Of a stretch of 64,000 bases of DNA, positions 1-9,360 are shown in pieces (the first letter of the stretch is position 1; each line of letters begins with the position of its first letter). The notes beneath the pieces were generated by a model. That model saw nothing but the letters and a program-made list of their open reading frames with translations, was not told where the DNA came from and did not search any database. This stretch comes from Chryseobacterium geocarposphaerae. GTDB taxonomy: Bacteria > Bacteroidota > Bacteroidia > Flavobacteriales > Weeksellaceae. The position numbers were made by a program, and so were the translations under genes. The DNA is taken from positions 2,511,720 to 2,575,719 of the forward strand of contig NZ_PGFD01000001.1 of assembly GCF_002797535.1 (NCBI RefSeq). The letters run 5' to 3'.

Positions 1-1195
1 GGAAAATCCAGATGATATCAACAGAATGAATCGCTTCTTCAATCTGATCTGCAACTTTTATAATTTTATCTTTTGGAGTAACATAATCCATACAAACCTG
101 CACTCCAATTGACCTGAAAAATTTCACATAAGGACGGTCAATGGATTCTTCAAAGTGCTTTACTGCCAAAATAATTCTGTGCCCGTTTTTCTGGAGGATC
201 TTTACAATTTCCAAAAATCTTCTCGATCCTGAATCCTGATCAGGTTTTGGCATATTTTCTTCCAGAAAAAGAAAATTCGGCTTTTTGAAATGGGTATTGT
301 AATTGATCTTTCCATCTGGTAAAAACATCTCATTTGTAAAATAATTATCCCATTTTTCCAGAAAAGTTCTCTTGTCTTTTGCAAAAAGTTTTTTTTCTTT
401 ATTCGGAATATTTTCAAAATGAACAATTTCCGAAAGAGGTTGGTAATAAGTATCTAATTTTTGCTTATTTTTCAGTCTAAGGCACAAATCTGCAACCCCG
501 GAATCAACAGATAAAAAAGCTTCATCGAGAAGATTAAGATTTCCTTCCGTATTTATCCTGCTAAATAATAAACTGTTTTCTGAACAGCAGTCTACTTTTC
601 TCAAATAATCATATTGAGGAGCATCAATAGCTTCTCCTCTACCGATACTGATAATTCCAGATTTTTTAAAAATAAGGCATCCTGCTTCTTGTAATGTATT
701 ATCTGGTGAAACAATTTTTGATCCTACCGCTCCGACATTTTCTTTTGTTTTAAAAACATCTAACAGACTGGATAAACAATACTCCTGAATCTCAACACTA
801 CTGTTCAACATATAAATATAGACTCCTTTTGCAGACTTTATACCTTTATTGATATTTTGCGTAAGATCAGCATCTTTATCACTATTAATAATTACGATTC
901 CAGGAATTCTGTCTAAAAACTGTAATGTATCTTCCAGACTTTCATTATTGATAATAATAATTTCTTTAGAAATATTTTTATCATACTGCTCCAGTGTATA
1001 AAGGCAATTTAAAGTTTGTCTGATTGAGCCTGAGAAAAAAATTATGATGGAAACTTCGGGGTTTTTATTTATTTCGAAATTAAAAGAATAGTTTTCAAAA
1101 AACTTTATTTCAAAATTATTAATCTCAAGTTTTCTTTTATTTTTAATAAAATTTCGATCCTTTATTTTATTTTTAAAAAATCTTTTAATTCCCAT
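1..1195 (-). CDS. GT2-GT4 two-domain glycosyltransferase (C-terminus cut by window edge)
   Basis: An open frame reads from ATG at 1195 to the left edge without a stop, giving 398 residues of an incomplete protein. Residues about 47-260 have the look of a family 2 (GT-A) glycosyltransferase: a beta strand PEVSIIIFF, then IIIINNES, and VGAVGSKIVSPDNTLQEAG, a stretch typical of O-antigen and rhamnosyl transferases. From about residue 308 a second domain begins (NFLFLEENMPKPDQDSGSRR), typical of the N-terminus of a GT4 transferase that follows GT2 in fused surface-polysaccharide enzymes. It is divergent from the glycosyltransferase genes to its right, and a shared role in cell-surface glycan synthesis is inferred. 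The acceptor and donor sugars cannot be told. The family call is fairly sure and the start is probable. Confidence 0.8.
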   Translation of the reverse strand, partial: MGIKRFFKNKIKDRNFIKNKRKLEINNFEIKFFENYSFNFEINKNPEVSIIIFFSGSIRQTLNCLYTLEQYDKNISKEIIIINNESLEDTLQFLDRIPGIVIINSDKDADLTQNINKGIKSAKGVYIYMLNSSVEIQEYCLSSLLDVFKTKENVGAVGSKIVSPDNTLQEAGCLIFKKSGIISIGRGEAIDAPQYDYLRKVDCCSENSLLFSRINTEGNLNLLDEAFLSVDSGVADLCLRLKNKQKLDTYYQPLSEIVHFENIPNKEKKLFAKDKRTFLEKWDNYFTNEMFLPDGKINYNTHFKKPNFLFLEENMPKPDQDSGSRRFLEIVKILQKNGHRIILAVKHFEESIDRPYVKFFRSIGVQVCMDYVTPKDKIIKVADQIEEAIHSVDIIWIF

Positions 1196-1332
1196 TTTTA
1201 ATTTATTATTTTGTCGTGCCTTTATTTTTTAGGAAAAACGAAATTAAGCATTTTATTACAAATTCCTTAGAAAGTAGTTCTTCTAAAAGTTAAACCAAAA
1301 ACAAAAGGTAATTTGAAATTATAATAAATATC

Positions 1333-2484
1333 ATGAACTTTTCCGATAAAAAGCTACTTTTCTTTTTTCCTGAAAATCCATTTTCAAAGCGTGCTGGAAA
1401 TGTATTGCGTTGTTATACCAACCTTATGCAGCTAAAGTCATTGGGATTAAGCATCGATCTTGTAGGTGTAGAGGATTACTATAAAAGTTTTGGAGATTCT
1501 TTTGAAAATATGGCTCCTGAAATCATTGACAATGTCTTTGTTCTGAAAACCAACCCGCCGAAGAAAAAACTAACTTTTGAATATTGGAAATATAAGTTTC
1601 TCAAGAAATATGGGGAAAAAAATCCTAACCAATACCTTACTCATTTTTTAAAAGATAATTTCAGAACAGTTCTTGCTCAGAAAAAGTATGATTATATTGT
1701 AATTAATTATGAATACTGGACAGATCTTATCCGAGGTCAGGACTTAAAAGGAGCAAAAACAATTATCGACACGCACGACTGGATTACCTTAAACGAATTT
1801 TACAATAATGCAACTATTGATTTAGGCAAAAAATTTGGGGAGGAAATCAACAATCTTTCGTTCTATGATAAAGTAATTACCATTTCTCAGGATGAATATT
1901 TTATATTTAAAAGTCTCCTGGGTGAAAAAGTGATCAATATCCCACCAAGTTTCCCTGAAAATTTCGATGATACGAGCCAGCAAAAGAAATATGACTTAAT
2001 CTTCGTGGGCTCTGATAATCCTTTCAATGTATTATCAATTCAATGGTTTGTTGAAAAAGTTCTGCCCCTGCTTTCCGAAAAAATAAGAATCTGCATTATC
2101 GGAAGAATTTGTAAACATGTTCCTGATCATCCCAATATCGAAAAGCTTTTTTTTGCAGATGATCTTAAAACATATTATCATGCAAGTAAAATAGCAATTT
2201 GCCCGATGCTGAAAGGAACCGGCATCAAAATTAAAGTTGTAGAGGCATTATCTTTCGGATTACCCGTTGTAGGAACGGAAAAAGCGATTGATGGTTTTTT
2301 AGACAAAAAAAATAACGGCTGTCTGGTGAGTGATGATGAGAAAGAATTTGCAGATATTATCAAAAATCTTTTAAATAACCCATCCGACTACGAAAAACAA
2401 AAACAGGAAGCCATACACTTTTTCAAGAATAATTTCTCAGAAGAAAAATCTATTGAACTTTGGAAAAATAGCTTAACTTTTTAA
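1333..2484 (+). CDS. GT4-family glycosyltransferase
   Basis: A 383-residue cytoplasmic protein with the two-Rossmann architecture of group 1 (GT-B) glycosyltransferases. The N-terminal half has LLFFFPENPFSKRAGNVLR, where the sugar acceptor side usually begins, and an IIDTHDW strand. The C-terminal half carries the nucleotide-sugar signature GTGIKIKVVEALSFGLPVV near residue 297, a variant of the usual G-x-K-x-x-E-A block. The gene is the first of three plus-strand genes ending at a hairpin at 4212-4245, so they are probably one transcript. It most likely adds a sugar to a surface polysaccharide or glycoprotein glycan. The substrate cannot be inferred. Confidence 0.85.
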   Translation: MNFSDKKLLFFFPENPFSKRAGNVLRCYTNLMQLKSLGLSIDLVGVEDYYKSFGDSFENMAPEIIDNVFVLKTNPPKKKLTFEYWKYKFLKKYGEKNPNQYLTHFLKDNFRTVLAQKKYDYIVINYEYWTDLIRGQDLKGAKTIIDTHDWITLNEFYNNATIDLGKKFGEEINNLSFYDKVITISQDEYFIFKSLLGEKVINIPPSFPENFDDTSQQKKYDLIFVGSDNPFNVLSIQWFVEKVLPLLSEKIRICIIGRICKHVPDHPNIEKLFFADDLKTYYHASKIAICPMLKGTGIKIKVVEALSFGLPVVGTEKAIDGFLDKKNNGCLVSDDEKEFADIIKNLLNNPSDYEKQKQEAIHFFKNNFSEEKSIELWKNSLTF

Positions 2485-2520
2485 TTACCATATATTCTAT
2501 CTTTATATATTAATACCTCT

Positions 2521-3384
2521 ATGCAAGATTTAGCAATTATTATTTTAAATTATAATTCTTTTGATGATACTTCTCGTGAAGTAAGTAAGTTATTAGATGA
2601 AGGCTGCATTGAAAAATCCATTTATATTGTAGATAATAACTCTGATGATAAGGATAGGATCACACAGTTCTCCCTGCAAAACAAAATCAACTATATTATA
2701 AGTAATAAAAATGGAGGTTATGCTTATGGTAATAATCTGGCTATTAGGCAGGCTATAAGTGATGGAAAAAAATATTTTCTGCTCTTGAATCCTGATATTG
2801 ATATCAGTATTTCCTCCATCGAGGGTTTATACAATGATCTGCAGAATCAGCCCGAAGTAGGAGTTATTGGCCCTAGAATATGCTACAGAAATAATTCAGG
2901 TAAAATTTATTCTGATGGCGGCTTATTGTTTCCTGAAAGAGGATTTATGGGGGGACATGTGAATTTTAATATTGATACATCAGAAGTACAAATGCCATCA
3001 TACAATTATAATATTGATTATGTGGATGGTAGTGCCATTATGTTCAGAAAAGAAGTTTTGGACGATATTGGATTTATGAATGAGCGTTTTTTCATGTATT
3101 ATGAAGAATCAGAATGGTGTCTTAGAGTTAAACAAAAAAGCAACTGGAAATTAGCTGTAAATACCACTATTTTAGCTTTTAATACTTATAGTGATAAAGG
3201 AAGCTTCTATGAATATTATATGACAAGGAACCGATTCTGGCTTTGTAGAATGTATAATGGGAATATAAAATTTGTAAAAAAAGAACGTTGGAAGCTTGCC
3301 AAAAATGCTTTTAAAAATAAGCAATACTCATTGGCAAAAGCATATTTTAAAGGAATATACAATGGACTTTATTCAAAATTGTAA
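2521..3384 (+). CDS. GT2-family glycosyltransferase
   Basis: A 287-residue enzyme with a complete GT-A fold order: LAIIILNYNS at the N-terminus, IVDNNSDD, NGGYAYGNNLAI, LLLNPDIDI (the metal and nucleotide-binding acidic motif) near residue 90, VIGPRI, and VDGSAIMFRKEVLDDIGFMN with the following YYEESEWCLR, which supplies the ED-like catalytic residues. This is the rhamnosyltransferase-like layout (WbbL type) common in O-antigen and capsule clusters. The gene lies 36 bases after the GT4 gene, and its stop shares one base with the next start (TAATG at 3382-3386), suggesting translational coupling. Sugar specificity is unknown. Confidence 0.9.
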   Translation: MQDLAIIILNYNSFDDTSREVSKLLDEGCIEKSIYIVDNNSDDKDRITQFSLQNKINYIISNKNGGYAYGNNLAIRQAISDGKKYFLLLNPDIDISISSIEGLYNDLQNQPEVGVIGPRICYRNNSGKIYSDGGLLFPERGFMGGHVNFNIDTSEVQMPSYNYNIDYVDGSAIMFRKEVLDDIGFMNERFFMYYEESEWCLRVKQKSNWKLAVNTTILAFNTYSDKGSFYEYYMTRNRFWLCRMYNGNIKFVKKERWKLAKNAFKNKQYSLAKAYFKGIYNGLYSKL

Positions 3385-4208
3385 TGGAAAAAATTATCTT
3401 ATTTATAAAGACTTATAAAAATGATTTCCTTGTTTTTAAAAAATTATTGGCTTCAATTATAAAACATAATAAAGACAATCTACCGTTGGTAGTTTCTGTA
3501 AATGATGAAGATTTTAATTTTTTTGACAAGGAATTCAAAGAAAGAAATTTTCAGCTGATAAAGGACAGTCAGATTGATCCATGTTCCATAGAAAATAATT
3601 GGGTTTACCAGCAAATCATAAAATCACAGGTACATAAATTAAATATCTGTGAGAATTATGTATGCATAGATTCCGATAGTCATTTTATAAAAGATTTTTA
3701 TTTTCAGGATTTCATGTATTCCGATGAAATTCCGTACACTGTCATTCATGAACAGAAAGAATTATTTGGCTGGAGCAGTAACAATATTGAAAAAATAGGT
3801 TATAACCCCAAAAACGAGTTTTTAAATGACCGAAGATATATTATGGATAAACTTAAAAGGAAAGGAAAAATATACGATTTCGGGCCTTCTCCTGTTATCT
3901 GGTCTACAAAAGTCTGGAGATCATTTGAAGAAAATTATCTGAAAAAGAGAAACCTCACCTTCAAATCTTGTTTTGAAGAAAGACCAAGTGAATTTACCTG
4001 GTACGGAGAATGGTTATTAAAAAATGCCGTAATTCCTATTTATCCGGCTGAGCCCCTTTTCAAAGTTTTTCATTACGAAAAACAATATGATGATTTTCTT
4101 AAACAAAAATTTACGTTAGAATCTTTGGAGGAAAATTATCTCGGTATTGTTCTACAGTCAAACTGGAATAAAAACAAAGAGAAAAAACGTTTTAGATTTT
4201 TCAGATAA
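3384..4208 (+). CDS. DUF6492-like glycosyltransferase-fold protein
   Basis: A 274-residue protein without signal peptide. The N-terminus (IILFIKTYKNDFLVFKKLL) and the central CIDSDSHFIKDF, near residue 95, look like a GT-A nucleotide-sugar binding fold with a DxD-like DSD motif. The overall pattern recalls the DUF6492 family, which is found in surface-glycan loci. It is the last gene of the three-gene run, overlaps the preceding stop by one base and ends just before a 15-bp hairpin. A transferase role is inferred from the DSD motif and the neighbours. I cannot exclude a non-catalytic glycan-modifying protein. Confidence 0.6.
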   Translation: MEKIILFIKTYKNDFLVFKKLLASIIKHNKDNLPLVVSVNDEDFNFFDKEFKERNFQLIKDSQIDPCSIENNWVYQQIIKSQVHKLNICENYVCIDSDSHFIKDFYFQDFMYSDEIPYTVIHEQKELFGWSSNNIEKIGYNPKNEFLNDRRYIMDKLKRKGKIYDFGPSPVIWSTKVWRSFEENYLKKRNLTFKSCFEERPSEFTWYGEWLLKNAVIPIYPAEPLFKVFHYEKQYDDFLKQKFTLESLEENYLGIVLQSNWNKNKEKKRFRFFR

Positions 4209-4211
4209 AAC

Positions 4212-4245
4212 TAACACGACACAATACTGATATTGTGTCGTGTTA
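4212..4245 (+). terminator. Strong hairpin ending the glycosyltransferase operon
   Basis: A perfect 15-bp inverted repeat (4212-4226 with 4231-4245) with a CTGA loop lies 3 bases after the stop of the last glycosyltransferase gene. The stem has six or seven G-C pairs, but no long T run follows. It also faces the convergent lipoprotein gene, so it may act on both strands. Confidence 0.7.
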
Positions 4246-4329
4246 ATTATAATTAATGATAGCGAAGAATAATAGTTTAATAATGATTTTCACTATCAAT
4301 AAATATTTTAATTTTAAAACTGAAAATTA

Positions 4330-5592
4330 TTATTTAGTAAGACAAGCGTCCAGCTTTTTCTTATTAAGCTGAAATTCTCTATACTTAAACACTCCGGATT
4401 TATAGGCAATAATAGCTCCAAAATCAATGTTCTCATTATCTGTATGCATGGGAAAAAAACAAGATCTGTATGTATTTTGTTCTACAAATGGTTTAGCTAA
4501 TACCTTGAAATTGAGCCCATCTTTAGAATAAGCTAGATAAAGCATATCTGAAGTATATTTCCTAACCTCGCCAGCAGCAATACATAAAAAGTAATATCCA
4601 TCTACATAAGACGCCTGTATATGCCATGGAGCATATTCAGGATTTACATTTGTCCAGGGTTTATTAATGAAATTAACTACCTTACTTTGCTGAAAATTTG
4701 AAAAATCCAACCCGTTCTTAGAAGTCCTTTGAATAATATATGACGGATCATTTCCAGGAAAATTTGGACTGATATTATTTTCTACTTCAAAACTTACATA
4801 CTCTTGACCGTCATAAACAATACTGGGTGAAAGAATATGATTATTTTTAGGAGAATAAGGGGGATTACTGGTATAAACAGCTTCTAAGGGACTCCAAGAT
4901 ATTCCGTTTGTAGAAGTCTGCCTTACAATGGTTCGCTGAGCATTATTTTTTAATTTTTTCAAATTATTTTGGCTTTTAGCGCCTCTATTCTGTAATGAAC
5001 TAGCTTTTATAAAGCTTCCTCTATAATACAACGAAAACTTACCTTTTTCAAAAGTCCAGTCCACATCGGACCAAAAGGTATATTTAGCTGCGCCATCTTT
5101 TTCTGGGAAGGATTCATTCAATGATGGAGCTTTCTGCAGAGGACCAGTCATACCATTTGGGCTACTCCAGTTTAATCCGTCATTAGAAACAACGACGGTT
5201 GGGTTTTCATATCTTTCAGATTCACGAACGTTTCCTATTACTCCAAAAAAAGGAGTGAAAACCATCCAGTATTTATATCCGTTGAAACCATTAGGAAAAT
5301 ATTCTACATCGGGATGACAATAGGAAAAATTAGGCGAATTGATATTCTTTATATAGGAGGCATCATTTTTTCCCGGATAATTCCCATTTGCCATTACATT
5401 AATATTCACAGTTCCAATATCCGTAAGATAATTCATCACTCCTCCATACTCAATATTATTATCAGATACGGCAGGTATATTTTCAGCTAACAAACTTTCT
5501 TCCTGTTGTGAGCAGGAAGTGATAAAAGCAATAAGCAAAAGTGGTAAAAGCTTTAGCTTATTAATATAATGAGGCGTCATTATTATACGCAT
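4330..5592 (-). CDS. Beta-propeller lipoprotein, glycosidase/sialidase-like repeats
   Basis: A 420-residue exported lipoprotein. A hydrophobic N-terminus ends in the lipobox ITSC, so the mature protein begins at Cys near residue 27 and should sit on the outer membrane. The mature part contains at least four related blade motifs (NDGLNWS, NGISWS, NGLDFS, KDGLNFK), the Asp-box-like pattern of beta-propeller proteins such as sialidase-type and five-bladed glycosidases. I see no safe catalytic set, so it may only bind glycan. The start at 5592 overlaps the stop of a 51-codon gene by one base. A second ATG at 5580 gives a more usual signal peptide and is equally possible. Its place beside glycosyltransferases suggests a glycan-related role. 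Confidence 0.7.
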   Translation of the reverse strand: MRIIMTPHYINKLKLLPLLLIAFITSCSQQEESLLAENIPAVSDNNIEYGGVMNYLTDIGTVNINVMANGNYPGKNDASYIKNINSPNFSYCHPDVEYFPNGFNGYKYWMVFTPFFGVIGNVRESERYENPTVVVSNDGLNWSSPNGMTGPLQKAPSLNESFPEKDGAAKYTFWSDVDWTFEKGKFSLYYRGSFIKASSLQNRGAKSQNNLKKLKNNAQRTIVRQTSTNGISWSPLEAVYTSNPPYSPKNNHILSPSIVYDGQEYVSFEVENNISPNFPGNDPSYIIQRTSKNGLDFSNFQQSKVVNFINKPWTNVNPEYAPWHIQASYVDGYYFLCIAAGEVRKYTSDMLYLAYSKDGLNFKVLAKPFVEQNTYRSCFFPMHTDNENIDFGAIIAYKSGVFKYREFQLNKKKLDACLTK

Positions 5593-5747
5593 TATTTCTT
5601 ATTATCTATCATAATATCCTCACCCCTTACAATATCATCTTCCTCAAAGTAGGTTCCTGTCTGTAATTCAATTCTTTTTAGCTTATAATTAGGCTCATCT
5701 GCTAAAACGTAATATTTTCCCAAAGGTCTTTCTCCAATTTCTAACAT
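5592..5747 (-). CDS. Small 51-residue protein, function unknown
   Basis: A short frame (ATG at 5747, stop at 5594-5592) encodes an acidic 51-residue protein starting MLEIGERPLGKYYVLADEPN and ending in DNKK. It has no signal peptide or membrane segment and looks like a compact beta-rich fold. Its stop and the start of the lipoprotein gene share one base (TAATG on the minus strand), an arrangement typical of translational coupling and the main evidence that it is real. I recognise no family. Confidence 0.5.
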   Translation of the reverse strand: MLEIGERPLGKYYVLADEPNYKLKRIELQTGTYFEEDDIVRGEDIMIDNKK

Positions 5748-5910
5748 AAATTCAGTTTTTATAAAAATTTTTCAGCGAAAGTAATCAAAATACCTTTTCA
5801 AAACTAAAATTGACATTAAATTTTGTTTATTTTTACAATTAAATCAATTAATTAAACACTTCTCTACATTATAATTATTAATATCCTTTATATAGTACCT
5901 TCCATTTTCT

Positions 5911-5918
5911 TAAATTTG
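5911..5918 (+). promoter_or_regulatory. Candidate -7 box upstream of gltX
   Basis: TAAATTTG fits the Bacteroidota -7 consensus TAnnTTTG and lies 19 bases before the gltX ATG. No clear TTTG -33 box is visible at the expected distance. Confidence 0.5.
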
Positions 5919-5937
5919 CACCAAAATTTTAATTGAA

Positions 5938-7443
5938 ATGGAGAAAGTAAGAGTACGTTTTGCTCCAAGTCCTACAGGACCTTTGCATTTGGGAGGCGTA
6001 AGAACCGCATTATATGATTATCTTTTTGCCAAAAATCAGGGTGGTGAATTTGTATTAAGAATTGAAGATACGGATACCGCAAGATACGTAGAAGGAGCAG
6101 AAGAATATATAGAAGAAGCTCTTGAATGGTGCGGAATCATCGCTGATGAAAGTCCTAAAAAAGGAGGAAAATTTGCTCCATACAGACAATCTGAAAGAAG
6201 AGATATTTACGACAGATATACAGAGCAGATCTTAAAAACAGATTATGCGTACATTGCTTTTGACACAGCTGAAGAACTGGATGCCATCCGTGCTGAATAT
6301 GAAGCAAGGGGTGATGTTTTCTCTTATGACAACAAAACAAGAAACCGATTGAGAAACAGCCTTGCTCTTTCTGAAGAAGAAGTTCAGAAATTACTGGATG
6401 AAAAAACACCGTATGTGGTAAGATTCAAAATGCCTGTTGACAGAACTTTAAATCTTGAAGACATCATCCGCGGAAAATCATCTGTTAATACAAATACTTT
6501 AGACGATAAAGTTTTGGTAAAAAACGACGGAATGCCGACTTACCATTTTGCCAACATTATCGATGATCACGAAATGGAAATTTCTCACGTGATCCGTGGT
6601 GAAGAATGGCTGCCTTCTTTAGGGTTACATACTTTGTTATATGAAGCCATGGGCTGGAAAGCACCTCAGTTTGCTCATCTTTCATTAATTTTAAAACCAG
6701 AAGGAAAAGGAAAATTAAGCAAAAGAGACGGCGACAAATTCGGGTTCCCGGTTTTCCCGCTGAACTTCACGGATCCTGTTACTGGAAATGTTTCTAAAGG
6801 ATACAGAGAAAGCGGATATCTTCCGGAAGCGTTTATTAATATGGTTGCTTTATTAGGATGGTCTCCTGCAGATGATAAAGAAATTTTATCCCTAGATGAA
6901 ATGGCAAAAGAATTTGATTTAAATAAAGTTCACAAAGCCGGAGCAAGGTTCAGTAAAGAAAAAGCAGAATGGTTCAATCACCAGTATATTCAGAAAACAT
7001 CTGACGAAGATTTATTGAATATTCTTAAAAATTCATATTTAAACCTTACTCTTTCTGATGAGAAATTATTAAAAGTAATCCACCTGATGAAAGAAAGAGC
7101 AACTTTCCCTAAAGACATTTATGAAAACGGGAAGTTCTTCTTCGAAGCTCCAACGTCTTATGATGAAAAAGCTTCAAAAAAAGCATGGAATGATGAAACT
7201 TCCGCAATTTTAGGGGAATTGTCCACAAATTTGGAGGGAGCGGACTTTAATACTGAAAACCTGAAACAGATTGTTCATGACTTCGCTGAAAACAAAGGAT
7301 TGGGGATGGGTAAAGTGATGATGCCTTTACGTTTAGCGTTAGTAGGAGAACTGAAAGGACCTGATGTTCCGGACATCATGGAACTTCTTGGAAAAGAGGA
7401 AACTATCTCCAGAATAAGCAATGCTATAAATAATTTTAAATAA
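5938..7443 (+). CDS. gltX: Glutamate--tRNA ligase
   Basis: A 501-residue class I aminoacyl-tRNA synthetase that charges tRNA(Glu) with glutamate. The N-terminal FAPSPTGPLHLGG contains the HIGH-type ATP motif (HLGG), followed by RIEDTD, which contacts the amino acid and the tRNA end. The second signature appears as KLSKRDG near residue 260, a KMSKS equivalent found in GluRS. A C-terminal alpha-helical anticodon-binding domain completes the usual length of about 500. The gene stands alone behind its own -7 box and 48 bases before accA, so the two may be partly cotranscribed. Identification is certain at family level. Discrimination from a non-discriminating GluRS, which also charges tRNA(Gln), is not possible here. 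Confidence 0.97.
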   Translation: MEKVRVRFAPSPTGPLHLGGVRTALYDYLFAKNQGGEFVLRIEDTDTARYVEGAEEYIEEALEWCGIIADESPKKGGKFAPYRQSERRDIYDRYTEQILKTDYAYIAFDTAEELDAIRAEYEARGDVFSYDNKTRNRLRNSLALSEEEVQKLLDEKTPYVVRFKMPVDRTLNLEDIIRGKSSVNTNTLDDKVLVKNDGMPTYHFANIIDDHEMEISHVIRGEEWLPSLGLHTLLYEAMGWKAPQFAHLSLILKPEGKGKLSKRDGDKFGFPVFPLNFTDPVTGNVSKGYRESGYLPEAFINMVALLGWSPADDKEILSLDEMAKEFDLNKVHKAGARFSKEKAEWFNHQYIQKTSDEDLLNILKNSYLNLTLSDEKLLKVIHLMKERATFPKDIYENGKFFFEAPTSYDEKASKKAWNDETSAILGELSTNLEGADFNTENLKQIVHDFAENKGLGMGKVMMPLRLALVGELKGPDVPDIMELLGKEETISRISNAINNFK

Positions 7444-7460
7444 AATTACCATATTTTTCA

Positions 7461-7468
7461 TACATTTG
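7461..7468 (+). promoter_or_regulatory. Candidate -7 box upstream of accA
   Basis: TACATTTG fits TAnnTTTG, 23 bases before the accA ATG, inside the short gltX-accA gap. The -33 element is not evident. Confidence 0.4.
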
Positions 7469-7491
7469 AAAGATTTAATTTACTTCAAGAA

Positions 7492-8448
7492 ATGGAATAT
7501 TTAAGTTTCGAACTTCCTATAAAAGAATTAATGGATCAATATCAAACTTGTTCTTTAGTAGGAGAAGAAAGTGGTGTTGATGTAAAATTAGCATGCAGCC
7601 AAATTGAGGATAAGATTTTAGAAAAGAAAAAAGAAATCTACGGAAATCTGACTCCTTGGCAAAGAGTACAACTCTCCCGTCATCCGGATCGTCCTTACGC
7701 TTTAGACTATATCAATGGAATGGCAGACAAAGGCAGTTTCTTAGAACTTCACGGTGACAGAAATTTTGCTGATGACCCTGCAATGGTAGGAGGCTTAATC
7801 ACTCTTGACGGTCAAAGAGTAATGATTATTGGAACTCAAAAAGGCAGAACAACTAAAGAAAGACAATACAGAAGATTTGGAATGCCGAATCCTGAAGGAT
7901 ACAGAAAAGCTTTGAGATTGATGAAGCTTGCTGAAAAATTCCAGATTCCTGTAGTAACTTTAGTAGACACACCGGGAGCTTACCCAGGATTGGAAGCAGA
8001 AGAAAGAGGTCAGGGAGAGGCAATTGCCAGAAACATTTTTGAAATGGTTCAGCTTAAAACCCCGATCTTTACTTATATTATTGGAGAAGGAGCCAGTGGT
8101 GGAGCATTAGGAATTGGTGTAGGTAACAAAGTATATATGTTAGAAAACACTTGGTATACGGTAATTGCACCTGAAAGCTGTTCCTCAATTCTTTGGAGAA
8201 ACTGGGACCACAAAGAAGATGCTGCCAATGCGCTGAATCTTACTCCAAAAGATGCTTTAAGAGAAAAATTCATTGATGGAATCATTGAAGAGCCACTTGG
8301 AGGAGCACATTATGATTCGGAAACAACTTTCCTGAATTTGAAAAACTCAATTTTACAGAATATCAAAGCGTTTTCAAAATTCACAGGCCAGGAACTTGAA
8401 ACCCAAAGACAGGATAAATTCATTGCAATGGGGCAATTCAAAGGTTAA
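7492..8448 (+). CDS. accA: Acetyl-CoA carboxylase carboxyltransferase subunit alpha
   Basis: A 318-residue crotonase-superfamily protein. It forms the alpha half of the carboxyltransferase that moves CO2 from biotinyl-AccB to acetyl-CoA, giving malonyl-CoA for fatty acid synthesis. An N-terminal helical segment (about residues 1-70) leads into [15 protein letters not shown], then [12 protein letters not shown] and the oxyanion-hole glycine block [15 protein letters not shown] near residue 200. Length and motif order are normal. It has its own candidate -7 box and ends at a bidirectional terminator at 8454-8492. Its partner accD is not in the window, which is common. Confidence 0.97.
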   Translation: MEYLSFELPIKELMDQYQTCSLVGEESGVDVKLACSQIEDKILEKKKEIYGNLTPWQRVQLSRHPDRPYALDYINGMADKGSFLELHGDRNFADDPAMVGGLITLDGQRVMIIGTQKGRTTKERQYRRFGMPNPEGYRKALRLMKLAEKFQIPVVTLVDTPGAYPGLEAEERGQGEAIARNIFEMVQLKTPIFTYIIGEGASGGALGIGVGNKVYMLENTWYTVIAPESCSSILWRNWDHKEDAANALNLTPKDALREKFIDGIIEEPLGGAHYDSETTFLNLKNSILQNIKAFSKFTGQELETQRQDKFIAMGQFKG

Positions 8449-8453
8449 AATAT

Positions 8454-8492
8454 AAAAAAAAGGTTAAGAAAAATTTTCTTAACCTTTTTTTT
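8454..8492. terminator. Bidirectional terminator between accA and a convergent gene
   Basis: An A8 run, the stem AGGTTAAG paired with CTTAACCT around an A/T loop, and a T8 run make a symmetrical rho-independent terminator. It can serve accA (plus) and the DUF6759-like gene (minus). Confidence 0.9.
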
Positions 8493-8520
8493 ATATTTTA
8501 TTGTTTTCCTTCTTATTCTT

Positions 8521-9216
8521 TTATTCCCCTATATTTAGAGCAATCTCAATATCTTTATCTATTTTCTTTACAGTAGTATATGGTGAGTCACACACTTTAG
8601 TAGACAGCTGATAATCTCCTTTATCTACCATAACATAATTTTCACTTCTTGAAGGAATAATCAAACTATAGTTTTTCTTGCCGCTTATTTTCATCTCCAT
8701 ATTACATTTTGATTTATTTTTAACATTCACATATGCTTCTTTATCACTAATATCATTGTTAAAAATATGTGTCAGCAAAGCCGCAGTTTTCTTTCCGTGT
8801 TCGTCCGGTTCAGATTTTTTACTCGTCCCACCTACGCTTGCATAATTTACTGTTCTTGCCGGAGCTGCAGATTTAAGACTAGTATTTGATGCTAACGATT
8901 TATTAACATCCGCTTTAGGAGTAACTTTTTCTTTTCCTACAGATGCCATCATAGGTTTAGATTCAGTAGGAGAAGGCGTCGCCATAATAATATCCATTAG
9001 TTTTCTCTTGAAATGGTCTGTTTTAGGATGATTGGGATTCTGTTTCAAAAATCCGGCAATCACTCTGGCTTCACTGCTATTTTCAGCATCGGCTTCAGTA
9101 TAGATAATAGCCGTTTCTTTTTCAACAACAGCCTTTGTTTTAGTTTTTGCTTTCTTTTTTTGAGAAAATCCTAAAGAAAAAACACATAATAATATAAGAA
9201 GAAATATTTTTTTCAT
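8521..9216 (-). CDS. Secreted DUF6759-like protein (paralogue 1)
   Basis: A 231-residue protein with a signal peptide (MKKIFLLILLCVFSLGFSQ) and a Lys/Ala/Ser-rich linker to about residue 140. The C-terminal domain of about 85 residues (LLTHIFNNDISDKEAYVNVK onward) has conserved NKSKCNMEM, a hydrophobic IIPSRSENYVMVDKGDYQLS and VCDSPY. The same domain closes two other proteins here (26045-26821 and 27648-28091), always with the N-x-S-x-C-N and VC-x-x-x-Y elements, so one disulfide between the two cysteines is plausible. It matches my memory of the Chryseobacterium-type DUF6759 family, of unknown function. It ends convergently on accA. Confidence 0.7.
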   Translation of the reverse strand: MKKIFLLILLCVFSLGFSQKKKAKTKTKAVVEKETAIIYTEADAENSSEARVIAGFLKQNPNHPKTDHFKRKLMDIIMATPSPTESKPMMASVGKEKVTPKADVNKSLASNTSLKSAAPARTVNYASVGGTSKKSEPDEHGKKTAALLTHIFNNDISDKEAYVNVKNKSKCNMEMKISGKKNYSLIIPSRSENYVMVDKGDYQLSTKVCDSPYTTVKKIDKDIEIALNIGE

Positions 9217-9291
9217 TAACCAAATATTTAAAAAATTATTAAATAACTAAATAACGTGAAAAGTCATTTTTTAGTTTATCATTAAAATCAT

Positions 9292-9299
9292 TATCTTTG
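9292..9299 (+). promoter_or_regulatory. Candidate -7 box upstream of tsf
   Basis: TATCTTTG fits TAnnTTTG and precedes the tsf ATG by 61 bases. It shows that tsf has its own promoter here rather than reading from rpsB. Confidence 0.55.
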
Positions 9300-9360
9300 C
9301 ACTGCTCAAAAATAAACTAAAATTTAATACGAATCTTTAAATAAAAAAATAATAGATATT

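Noticed and set aside
202..426. A short minus-strand open frame (74 codons) within the first gene
   Set aside because: It is in another frame than the glycosyltransferase that reads through from 1195 to the edge, and its composition is not protein-like.
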